Shown piece by piece: positions 29,211 to 37,938 of a DNA stretch of 51,331 nt. This DNA comes from Opitutales bacterium (GTDB lineage: Bacteria > Verrucomicrobiota > Verrucomicrobiia > Opitutales > Seribacteraceae), in the NCBI GenBank assembly GCA_029252505.1, contig JAQXBH010000229.1, positions 1 to 51,331 of the forward strand. Reading direction: 5' to 3'. The translations under genes and the position numbers were made by a program. Position 1 is the first letter of the stretch, and the number at the start of each line of letters is the position of its first letter. The notes beneath the pieces are model-generated. The model was not told the DNA's origin. It worked only from the letters and a program-made list of their open reading frames with translations, and made no database searches.

Positions 29211-30152
29211 ATGGATATATCTAATTGGACTCGTAAATGCCTACTCGGAATAGAGGAACTTTCACCAAGTGAAATTACTCAAATTTTGGAACTGTCAAAA
29301 TTATTTAAAAAGGAAATAGAGGGTGACAATTCTAAGAAAAATTATTTGCGCGGGAAGAGAATTGTGAACTTGTTTATGGAACCAAGTACAAGGACAAGAA
29401 TTGCTTTCGAGGTAGCAGCAAAGTCATTACATGCTGATGTAATTTCGGTCGCTGAGCAGTCCAGTAGCTTAACTAAGGGAGAAACATTGCGAGATACAGC
29501 AATGAATATACAGGCACTGGGTGCAGACGCGATTGTTCTTCGCCATTCTTCACCTGGTGCTTCTTTATTTCTTTCCAAAATAGTAGATGTTCCAATTATA
29601 AATGCTGGGGATGGCGCTCATGAACACCCAAGCCAAGCGTTGTTAGATTTATATACGCTTCAGGACAGACTAGGAAGTGTGGCGGGTAAGAAAATAACAA
29701 TTTTGGGAGATATTTTATTTAGCCGTGTGGCACGGTCTAATTTTTGGGCTTTATCTAAAATGGGGGCAGAAGTTACGCTTGCTGGACCATCCACTTTGGT
29801 TCCCAAGCAATTTGAAAGTATGGGGGCACGGGTTAGTCATAATTTAAAGGATGCATTGCAAGATGCTGATGCAGTTATGCTTTTGAGGATTCAACACGAA
29901 AGGCAATCATCAAGCCATTTTCCATCGCTGGCAGAATACACCAAAATTTTTGGATTAAATAAAGACAGAAAACATTGGTTAAAAAAAGATGCACTTATTC
30001 TTCATCCAGGTCCAGTAAATCGAGGTGTTGAGCTAGACTCAGAATTAACGGACTCTCCACAATCAGTTATCTTAGATCAGGTTAGCAATGGAATCGCAGT
30101 AAGAATGGCAATTCTTTATTTATGTACATTGCAGGGAGCAAGCAGTTTATGA
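29211..30152 (+). CDS. pyrB: Aspartate carbamoyltransferase catalytic subunit
   Basis: FMEPSTRTRIAFEVAAKSL, DGAHEHPSQALLDLYTL, LHPGPVNRGVELDSEL; ATG at 29211 preferred over TTG at 29199. Confidence 0.95.
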   Translation: MDISNWTRKCLLGIEELSPSEITQILELSKLFKKEIEGDNSKKNYLRGKRIVNLFMEPSTRTRIAFEVAAKSLHADVISVAEQSSSLTKGETLRDTAMNIQALGADAIVLRHSSPGASLFLSKIVDVPIINAGDGAHEHPSQALLDLYTLQDRLGSVAGKKITILGDILFSRVARSNFWALSKMGAEVTLAGPSTLVPKQFESMGARVSHNLKDALQDADAVMLLRIQHERQSSSHFPSLAEYTKIFGLNKDRKHWLKKDALILHPGPVNRGVELDSELTDSPQSVILDQVSNGIAVRMAILYLCTLQGASSL

Positions 30153-31429
30153 GTATAACCTGCTTAAAAGGAGGTAGAGTTATTGACCCCGTTAATGGAG
30201 TGAACAATATCCAAGATGTTTACTTTCAAAAAGAGACAATAATAACAAAACCTAGAAATATCGATACAGAGCTTATTACAACAATCGATGTTCGAGGTAA
30301 AATAATATTTCCCGGTCTAGTAGATTTGAGGTTTCATCTAAAAAATATCACAGGAGGTCAGACAGAAAATATATTAAGCGGTACGCAAGCAGCAGCAGCG
30401 GGTGGGTATTCCTCAGTATTGCTTATGCCAGACATTTCACCCAAACCAGATAACCCCGGAACAATACAATTTATACAAGATAGAATAATTAAACATGCAT
30501 GCGTTAAAGTTCTTTTATGCGGTAATTTAACAAAAGATGGAAAGGGAGAGCAACTTGCCCCTTTGGGTTCTCTTCAAGAGACTGGTGTAATTGCAATAAC
30601 GGACTGCCCTAAAACGTCACAGAATAACCAAATATTTTCTAAGGGAGTAGAGTATGCGTCCATGTTCGGATTATTAGTACTTGATTTACCCAGAGATATG
30701 TCACTGTCTGGAAATGGTTCTGCACACGATGGACCGCTAGCATTAAAGATGGGATTGGGTGGTTATCCAAGGATTGCTGAGGAACTCTATGTTCAACGAG
30801 CAATATCGATTGCTCAAAGTATTGACACAAAAATTCATTTAACTTCAATCTCTTCCAAGGGTTCTGTAGAATTAATAAAATCTGCAAAAGACAAAGGAAT
30901 CAAAATATCTGCTGATGTAACAGCAAACCACTTATACTTTAATGAAAACTGTATAACTGGTTTTAACCCGAATTTTAAAATGTCCCCACCTATTCGCGAA
31001 GAAATTGATAGGGTTTCATTAATAAATGCATTGCTTGAAGGTACTATTGATTGTGTTTCAACAGCTCATAATCCCTTTCAAGAGCATGAAAAAAATGTGG
31101 AGTATGATTTATCGCCTGCTGGAGTAGTTGGTTTCGAAACTACTTTATCAAGTTGTTATCAAACTCTAAAAGAACATAAGAAATTTTGTTGGACGAAGTT
31201 AATTAAAGCAATGTCAAGTAATCCCTCCAAAATTTTAGAAATAGATACAGGCAGTTTATCAATTGGAACGCCAGCAGATGTTGCAGTATTTGACCCAAAT
31301 ATAGAATGGGAGTATGAAGCTAGAAATAGCTTTAGTCAGGCAACAAATTCACCGTTCGAAAAACATTTATTTCAAGGTAAAATAATCCAAACTTTCGTTA
31401 ATGGAAAAATTGCATTTGATTTAAAATAA
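30149..31429 (+). CDS. pyrC: Dihydroorotase-like protein; probable non-catalytic pseudo-dihydroorotase (PyrC'/PyrX-like)
   Basis: Dihydroorotase fold markers (KISADVTANHLYFNE, FNPNFKMSPPIREEIDR, GVVGFETTLS) but metal ligands replaced; 4-bp ATGA overlap with pyrB. Confidence 0.85.
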   Translation: MSITCLKGGRVIDPVNGVNNIQDVYFQKETIITKPRNIDTELITTIDVRGKIIFPGLVDLRFHLKNITGGQTENILSGTQAAAAGGYSSVLLMPDISPKPDNPGTIQFIQDRIIKHACVKVLLCGNLTKDGKGEQLAPLGSLQETGVIAITDCPKTSQNNQIFSKGVEYASMFGLLVLDLPRDMSLSGNGSAHDGPLALKMGLGGYPRIAEELYVQRAISIAQSIDTKIHLTSISSKGSVELIKSAKDKGIKISADVTANHLYFNENCITGFNPNFKMSPPIREEIDRVSLINALLEGTIDCVSTAHNPFQEHEKNVEYDLSPAGVVGFETTLSSCYQTLKEHKKFCWTKLIKAMSSNPSKILEIDTGSLSIGTPADVAVFDPNIEWEYEARNSFSQATNSPFEKHLFQGKIIQTFVNGKIAFDLK

Positions 31430-31437
31430 AAAATATT

Positions 31438-32127
31438 TTGTATCCAGAATTAGTTATTAATTTAATTGTGGTGTTGTTTTCGTTTTGTCTGTTACAAAAC
31501 AAAGATTCAAGCATAAGATATCACATCAATGTGCAGTTTCCTGAAAAAAACTACTCATTAATTACAATACCCGCTTGTACGATTTTCTTTTTAGAAAATA
31601 GTATGAATTATTTAATAGTTTTTTGTACTATATTTATAGTTAGTTTTTCAAAAGGAAAAGAATTACTTAGAATTAAATTTTTAGAAAAAACCAAATTAAG
31701 TATTAAAAGATTAATTTTATTTTGGCCTTTGCTATTATTTGTCTCATTTATTTCTAGTCAGTTATTTAAAGAATATCGAGAACAAGATTTGGTTTTAAAG
31801 CTACAAAAATTAGGAATATCATACGAAATAATTAATATTGTAATTTTAGCAGTTTTAATTTCACCCATATTAGAAGAAATTTTTTTTCGTAAATTTATGT
31901 ATTGTTCACTCAAGAAGAATTTAGGGGTCTTATGGGCAGCGATATTAACATCATTTCTCTTCGCCTTGGTTCATCTTAACTTATACGCATTTCCTGTATT
32001 ATTTGTTCTCAGTATTATCCTTATTATTATATATGAAAAAGATAATAATATAATTTCACCTGTTCTTTTACATTCAATATTTAATTCAGTAATGATCATT
32101 TCAATATTATTTTCCAGAGAATGTTAA
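31438..32127 (+). CDS. CPBP family intramembrane metalloprotease (TTG start)
   Basis: ISPILEEIFFRKFMY, SFLFALVHLN, SPVLLHSIFNS. Confidence 0.85.
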   Translation: MYPELVINLIVVLFSFCLLQNKDSSIRYHINVQFPEKNYSLITIPACTIFFLENSMNYLIVFCTIFIVSFSKGKELLRIKFLEKTKLSIKRLILFWPLLLFVSFISSQLFKEYREQDLVLKLQKLGISYEIINIVILAVLISPILEEIFFRKFMYCSLKKNLGVLWAAILTSFLFALVHLNLYAFPVLFVLSIILIIIYEKDNNIISPVLLHSIFNSVMIISILFSREC

Positions 32128-32546
32128 AAACTAATACTCAGGTTAGTGACAGCATATCTTCCACTGCAAAAATAGCACTCGAGTTTGCTAAATCATTAGA
32201 GAATAACTGTATAATCTACTTGAACGGAGATGTGGGTTCAGGCAAAACTATATTTACAAACAAAGTCGCTAGTTACTTTGGAAATCATACTATTACAAGT
32301 TCTTCTTTTTCAAGGATACAACTCCACAGAGGATTCCCTAATATTATTCACTGTGATTTATACAGAGGAGTGTTCACTTCAGCACAACTTTTACTAGAAC
32401 TTGAATCTCACCTGGTAGAACCTTGGCTCCTTTTCATTGAGTGGCCAAATGAAACTTTATCAATTCCAAATAGTTTTCAATATGTTGTTAACATAGATAT
32501 AATTAGTTTGGGAAATCGTACTTTTTCCTTTGAGCAAATTATTTAA
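32121..32546 (+). CDS. tsaE: tRNA threonylcarbamoyladenosine biosynthesis ATPase TsaE
   Basis: GDVGSGKTIFTNKVA Walker A, HCDLYRG, LFIEWPNE. Confidence 0.85.
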   Translation: MLKTNTQVSDSISSTAKIALEFAKSLENNCIIYLNGDVGSGKTIFTNKVASYFGNHTITSSSFSRIQLHRGFPNIIHCDLYRGVFTSAQLLLELESHLVEPWLLFIEWPNETLSIPNSFQYVVNIDIISLGNRTFSFEQII

Positions 32547-33736
32547 CAAGCAATTGTACCATCTGAAAATTCCTTAATATAACCCTCCTTAACTAACCAT
32601 TTTAACTCAGTTAAAATTTGTTTTTTTTCTAATTTTAATTTCTCTGATTGTGATAAGATATGTAAAATCCTTGTAGGTTTATCCGATTGTATAAGCTCAA
32701 CAATCTTCACGCAATTTTTGGAAAGTTTTTCTACTTCAATTGATTTCGGATTTTGAGCTGCTGCAAACAGATATTTTTTTGGTCCGTATTTAAAAATGTA
32801 AAATCCACTCTTTTTAAAGTTGATCAGTATATTAAAAAAAAGATCTTTCTTCCATTGGTACGATGTATTCAGAAAGTCACACATAAAATCATTCAACTTT
32901 TTTTCAAATCGATCTATATTATCACCTTTTATCTTAATTATTTTACTAGATTGAATAAACTTTTCAGATTCTGTTGAACTTATGTATCCTACAACTGCTT
33001 CAATTTTATTAAATCTTTTCTTATTATTAAGTTCCTTTGTCTCGTAACTTAATATTTTAAGTGGTTCATTTTTCCATTTTGTAATAGTTAATTCATCTTC
33101 GACGATTTGTAAACTATCGACGTACTTATCATAACTTAAACCAATTCTATTTTCGATTAAATGTGTTTTAATTACTGACTCAAAATCGTGAAAACTTTTC
33201 GGAGGCAGTAATACATCAGTTTTCGTACATTTTAATATATTTTTAAAGTTACCACTAGGATTTTCACCGATTGTTTCAGTTATATTTACAACATGCTTTA
33301 ATCCCTTGTTAACTATGTGTTTGATTGCACTTGATTTTGTACTAAATATTGAATTATCAAATGTAGTAGTAAAAAAAACATCAAGTTCTGTTAAATTTTC
33401 TATTGTGATCTGCAGTCTGTTCTTTTTATCAATTATTGTACGGTTAATTTCTTCCAAGCTGTAAGAAATACCGGATTTTCTAATCCCTTTTTTTAAGGTA
33501 TCTAATATTTTCTTATCGGCACTTACTGTTATTTTAAATTTGTTGTTAAATGAGTTTTCATACCTACTCGGTAATTCTTTCTGCTTCCCTTTGAATTCTC
33601 TTCGCCTGTCGCGTTGTTTAGGTATATCTTTACTATTATTTTTAACTTTATTTGTTTTGTCGTTCCAATCTGGAGCAAAATCAAGATCTTTTAACTGGCT
33701 TAAATCAACTTTCTCTTCCTTATTATTCTCTTCCAT
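32543..33736 (-). CDS. Hypothetical protein, low-complexity charged N-terminus
   Basis: Long ORF (397 aa), convergent with tsaE with 4-bp overlap; no family recognised. Confidence 0.6.
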   Translation of the reverse strand: MEENNKEEKVDLSQLKDLDFAPDWNDKTNKVKNNSKDIPKQRDRRREFKGKQKELPSRYENSFNNKFKITVSADKKILDTLKKGIRKSGISYSLEEINRTIIDKKNRLQITIENLTELDVFFTTTFDNSIFSTKSSAIKHIVNKGLKHVVNITETIGENPSGNFKNILKCTKTDVLLPPKSFHDFESVIKTHLIENRIGLSYDKYVDSLQIVEDELTITKWKNEPLKILSYETKELNNKKRFNKIEAVVGYISSTESEKFIQSSKIIKIKGDNIDRFEKKLNDFMCDFLNTSYQWKKDLFFNILINFKKSGFYIFKYGPKKYLFAAAQNPKSIEVEKLSKNCVKIVELIQSDKPTRILHILSQSEKLKLEKKQILTELKWLVKEGYIKEFSDGTIAC

Positions 33737-33810
33737 AATATCTCATTATTAAATAATTTTGTTTGCTATCTTGCTTTTTCAACGGAATTGTTTTAACAAC
33801 ACTTTTGTTT

Positions 33811-33896
33811 GCTCAGGTGGCGGAATTGGTAGACGCGCTAGACTAAGGATCTAGTGCCTGTAAGGCGTGGGGGTTCGAGTCCCCCCTTGAGCACCA
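33811..33896 (+). tRNA. tRNA-Leu, anticodon AAG, CCA encoded
   Basis: Complete class II cloverleaf; anticodon stem CTAGA/TCTAG with loop CTAAGGA (anticodon AAG); T arm GGGGGTTCGAGTCCCCC; acceptor GCTCAGG/CTTGAGC. Confidence 0.9.
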
Positions 33897-33899
33897 AAA

Positions 33900-34880
33900 T
33901 CATCCATCTATCTTTCTGTCGAACGATTTCGTTTTCGTTTTATCAAAAATTCTGTGCTTTGTCCGTATACCTGCATTGTATTCATCTTTGAAGGTCTTGT
34001 TACCAAAACGATCAAACCCTTCAAATAAACCCTCTTTTTGGTTTTTTTCCCAATGTTCTAGAAGTTTAACTTGGAAACTTCCTCCAGCTAATTTGTAATT
34101 TTTAACGATCCACTCGTTAGAGTCATTACCATTGTATTTATTACCAAATTTTACTTTCGCTTTATGGTTCCATTCAAGCCACATTGTTTCATGTTCTTGA
34201 CTGGAGTAATTCTCTGGATCAAATGGTTCATTGTACCAAAAAATGTGTGTTCCTTGTTTGACACCATGGCTGTAATCTTTTGAAAAGACAGGTATTCCAA
34301 CTTCTGTGAAACGTTCCCATTTGCCATGTAGTCTTCCTGACAAATATTGTTTTTGAAACATAATTTGTTTGGTTGGAAATCGTTTTTCTATTGTTCCGCT
34401 AAACGGAAGCGTTTCATCTCCCCAAAATGCTCGAGGGGAAGAGCTCCAATTTGATGATTTAATGATATCAACACTTTTAATTTTGCCATCTATCACCTTA
34501 ACATTCCCGAGCACAAATGAGTTTCCCATACTTCCAGTCACTGATGCTTTTACATCATTTGAGTATCCCGTTCCGCCTGATTTCATTATCAATCTAACTA
34601 ATTTACCTGATTTGGTTATCTCAGGTAAAGCGACTGCTCCTTCTCCTTTCCAAAATAAATGTTTATCTGTAAATTTTACATTGTTTGCGTCATCCATTCT
34701 TAGATAAGCTGAATCCGCTCTTCTAATTTTGTAGGGACTGTAGGGGAGAGTTTGACTGTCTCTGGAAAATGATGCCCACCATTCGAGTGTCCGTTTTATG
34801 TTTGCTTCAAAAAGGATCAGGAAAGCGAATCCAAAAAAAACTAAACAAATAGCCAAACTGGTGATAATTAGCTTTTTCAT
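33900..34880 (-). CDS. Membrane-anchored protein with MORN/YwqK-like repeats
   Basis: Repeats such as QYLSGRLHGKWERFTEVGIPVFSKDYSHGVKQGTHIFW and EHWEKNQKEGLFEGFDRFGNKTFKDEYNAGIR; N-terminal TM. Confidence 0.6.
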   Translation of the reverse strand: MKKLIITSLAICLVFFGFAFLILFEANIKRTLEWWASFSRDSQTLPYSPYKIRRADSAYLRMDDANNVKFTDKHLFWKGEGAVALPEITKSGKLVRLIMKSGGTGYSNDVKASVTGSMGNSFVLGNVKVIDGKIKSVDIIKSSNWSSSPRAFWGDETLPFSGTIEKRFPTKQIMFQKQYLSGRLHGKWERFTEVGIPVFSKDYSHGVKQGTHIFWYNEPFDPENYSSQEHETMWLEWNHKAKVKFGNKYNGNDSNEWIVKNYKLAGGSFQVKLLEHWEKNQKEGLFEGFDRFGNKTFKDEYNAGIRTKHRIFDKTKTKSFDRKIDG

Positions 34881-34936
34881 ATTAGTTCTAAATGATTGTC
34901 TGTTATAATTTTTAAATCAAGACGAAAAAGTTTAAC

Positions 34937-36001
34937 TTAAATCCAGCATTTTGACCGGTGGGAAAGTGATTTATTTAATGATGCTGGAAAAAATGGCCCT
35001 TGATAAACCAAAGAGGAATAAATTTGTAATAAAGACGCTCCGGCATCTAGTTTTCTAATTGCAGAATCGACTGACGAAATTCCTCCCACACCTATAATGG
35101 GAAACCTGTAATCAGTTAGCCTTGCGAGAAATTTTATAACTTGAACTGACTTTGCTTCAATCGGATTTCCACTCAATCCACCACTTTCGAACGAATCAAA
35201 ATTTAGGTTTTCAAATCTGCTTACTGATGTATTGGTAGCGATCACACCTGAAAAGCCAATATCTCTAGCACTACAGACAATATGTTCTAAAGATTTGTAA
35301 TTTTCATCAGGCGAAATCTTGAGAAGAAGCGGAATCAATGCAACATTGTGTTTTTTCGCACAAGCACGGCTTGCTTTTATAAGATTTTGAAGAAAGGGAG
35401 TGATGAAGTTTTTGCCGTGAAGTTCCCTCAAATTCGGTGTGTTAGGTGAGCTGATATTAACTGTGATATAATCAGCCTGATTATAACATTTATTCAAGCA
35501 TGATATATAGTCATTTTGTGCTTGATCAATGGGAGTGTTTTTTCCTTTTCCTATATTAATTCCCAGTGGTGCTGATCTCTTTCCTTTGGGGTAAAATTTT
35601 GCAATCCGATTCACGACAGCATCGGCACCATCATTATTAAACCCCATTCGGTTTACTAACGCATCATATTTTGGATATCGAAAAAGTCTTGGTTTTGGGT
35701 TACCTGGTTGTGCTTGTGGAGTAATTGTTCCAATTTCAACATGGCCAAAACCAAGCGAGAAGAAAGTTTTTGGAAAAGCGCCATTTTTATCCATTCCAGC
35801 AGCCAATCCTAAGGTATTGGGAAAAGACAGCCCAAAAACATTACAGGATTGATGTTTGGTGGAAGAAGCCAAATTAATACATTTTCTAGCCAAACTTGAT
35901 TTTTCTGTAATGGTTAAAAATTGACATGCTAAGTCGTGGGCATGTTCTGCATTTAACTGAAAGAGGAGAGGCCGAATTAATTTTTTATAAATTAGATTCA
36001 T
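34937..36001 (-). CDS. pyrD: Dihydroorotate dehydrogenase, quinone type
   Basis: GLAAGMDKNGAFPKTFFSLGFGHVEIGTITPQAQPGNPKPRLFR; NISSPNTPNLRELHG; GGLSGNPIEAKSVQVI. Confidence 0.95.
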   Translation of the reverse strand: MNLIYKKLIRPLLFQLNAEHAHDLACQFLTITEKSSLARKCINLASSTKHQSCNVFGLSFPNTLGLAAGMDKNGAFPKTFFSLGFGHVEIGTITPQAQPGNPKPRLFRYPKYDALVNRMGFNNDGADAVVNRIAKFYPKGKRSAPLGINIGKGKNTPIDQAQNDYISCLNKCYNQADYITVNISSPNTPNLRELHGKNFITPFLQNLIKASRACAKKHNVALIPLLLKISPDENYKSLEHIVCSARDIGFSGVIATNTSVSRFENLNFDSFESGGLSGNPIEAKSVQVIKFLARLTDYRFPIIGVGGISSVDSAIRKLDAGASLLQIYSSLVYQGPFFPASLNKSLSHRSKCWI

Positions 36002-36076
36002 AAGTTAAAACCTAGTAAATCAAAAATAGCTTCTTAGAGCGATCAAGAATGAAAAATTACTCTATTTTAAAAAAAG

Positions 36077-36101
36077 ATGGTTGTAATCTTAAAACAACCA
36101 T
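36077..36101. repeat. Perfect inverted repeat ATGGTTGT-N9-ACAACCAT in the divergent pyrD / hypothetical intergenic region
   Basis: Read directly; ends 15 nt before the ATG at 36117. Confidence 0.6.
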
Positions 36102-36116
36102 TCATAAGACAAATTA

Positions 36117-36851
36117 ATGAAAAAAACAGGTTCTAGTTTAGATTGGTGCATTGTTCGAATCGGAGAAGATAAGAATTGGTGGATTAATTCTATAAGTGAT
36201 AACGAAAATTGGGATGCCGATAATTTAAGCATTATTGATCCCAAGCAGTTTCTTTATATTAATGAACTTCTAGATTCTATGACAGAATTTGGTCTAGATA
36301 CTCAATTAGTTGATGACGCTTTTTTTACTTTTGCAATTGAGGAAGAAATTGACGGAGGAATGATCAAGTTGGTTCGAGTTCGCGATTCGTTACTGAAAGC
36401 AGAAGATATGCTTTTCGCTCTTCCTGATGTACTGGATGAGGACAAGGGCCCCTATGCTGATTTTCTTAATCATGTTTCTGAAAAAAGAGTTAGCATGCTC
36501 AATGAATTAATAGAATTTGCAGAACCTTACACTCAGGAAGAAATGGAAGAAGTCCTAGCAGAAAAACAAAACAATGATTTCCTTGAAGGAAGGCGATCGC
36601 ATTTCAGTGATGAATTATTCTCCATTTTAGAGTTTGTGCCTGACGGCTTTGCAATTGATGCAGATTTAGAAGATGAATCTGACAAATTGAAGGATAAAGA
36701 GGAGGATTACTCGGATTTGGAATCGGATTTAATCGAAGTTTCTGACAAAGAGGAAAAGTTATTACCCGATGCTGATTTAAAATGGGACGAAGAAGAGGAG
36801 AAGGATGATACCACTCCCTATGAGGGAGGCGCCCCTGATGAAAGCTCTTAA
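36117..36851 (+). CDS. Hypothetical protein with highly acidic C-terminal tail
   Basis: Intact 244-aa ORF; Asp/Glu-rich tail; 4-bp convergent overlap with hemB. Confidence 0.6.
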   Translation: MKKTGSSLDWCIVRIGEDKNWWINSISDNENWDADNLSIIDPKQFLYINELLDSMTEFGLDTQLVDDAFFTFAIEEEIDGGMIKLVRVRDSLLKAEDMLFALPDVLDEDKGPYADFLNHVSEKRVSMLNELIEFAEPYTQEEMEEVLAEKQNNDFLEGRRSHFSDELFSILEFVPDGFAIDADLEDESDKLKDKEEDYSDLESDLIEVSDKEEKLLPDADLKWDEEEEKDDTTPYEGGAPDESS

Positions 36852-37831
36852 ATTATTTTAGCGATTCTTTCCGCAAAATAAGTAAAAATTATGTTTGCCC
36901 CTGCCCTTTTAATTGAATGCATTGATTCAAGAGCACAGGACTCCAGGTCGAGCCAGCCCTGTAAGTGAGAGGCCCATATTCGTGAATATTCCCCTGAAAC
37001 CTGATACGCTGCTATTGGAATGTTGAAGTTTTCCTTGGCGTATTTGATTACATCTAAATATGGTTCTGCAGGCTTTATCATTAAAATATCAGCACCTTCA
37101 TCGAAATCTAACTCCAATTCCCTTTTTGCTTCACGGAGGTTTGCAGGGTCTAATTGATAAGAAGATTTGTCGATAGTAGTTTTTTGTCCGGTACCGATTG
37201 CATCCCTAAATGGGCCATAGTATGCAGAAGAGAATTTTGCCGAGTAAGAAAGAATACCTGTGTTGTGTTTGTTTTGTTTGTCTAATTCTTCACGAATCAG
37301 TTTAACACGACCATCCATCATATCGGAAGGTGCGACCAAGTCGTACCCTGCTTCCGCTGCTAATACTGCTCCCTGGGCAAGAATTTCGACCGTTCTATCA
37401 TTTTCAACTACCCCATTACAATCGAGTATACCATCGTGCCCGTGAGTTGTGTAAGGATCGAGGGCAATATCACCAATAAGGGCAACATTATCAACTGCTG
37501 CCTTAATTTCGTAAGCAGTCTTATATACCAGGGAATCGGAATTGAGGAATTCGGAGCCTAATGGGTTTTTTTTACTAGCCTGAATCTGTGGAAAAATAGC
37601 AAATGTATTGATCCCAATATCTTGCCATTCTCTAATTTTTGACACCAATAAATTGAGGGGCCATCGAAATATTTCAGGCATAGAATCAATTTTTTCAGGA
37701 ACTTGAGCTTGTTCAGAAACAAAAACTGGTAAAACAAGATCATTATGACATAATTCTTGTTCTTTGACCAAAGAACGAAAAACTGGATTATTTCTTATGC
37801 GCCTAGGGCGATGGGTTAGGTTGAAATTCAT
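36848..37831 (-). CDS. hemB: Delta-aminolevulinic acid dehydratase (porphobilinogen synthase)
   Basis: DPYTTHGHDGIL, LVAPSDMMDGRV, DILMIKPAEPYLD, YQVSGEYS. Confidence 0.95.
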   Translation of the reverse strand: MNFNLTHRPRRIRNNPVFRSLVKEQELCHNDLVLPVFVSEQAQVPEKIDSMPEIFRWPLNLLVSKIREWQDIGINTFAIFPQIQASKKNPLGSEFLNSDSLVYKTAYEIKAAVDNVALIGDIALDPYTTHGHDGILDCNGVVENDRTVEILAQGAVLAAEAGYDLVAPSDMMDGRVKLIREELDKQNKHNTGILSYSAKFSSAYYGPFRDAIGTGQKTTIDKSSYQLDPANLREAKRELELDFDEGADILMIKPAEPYLDVIKYAKENFNIPIAAYQVSGEYSRIWASHLQGWLDLESCALESMHSIKRAGANIIFTYFAERIAKII

Positions 37832-37938
37832 TGATGAAGGGTAATTAAAATGAAATACTCGTAAGCAAATATAAATTCTATTAAATGTTATTATACCTCT
37901 AAGCTACTATGATCGCTATAAAATTATTTGATTAATCT

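Noticed and set aside
32121-32546. TsaE as a degenerate or novel ATPase because of its SSSF motif in place of SPTF
   Set aside because: Walker A, DLYR and IEWP motifs are intact; the change looks like ordinary divergence.
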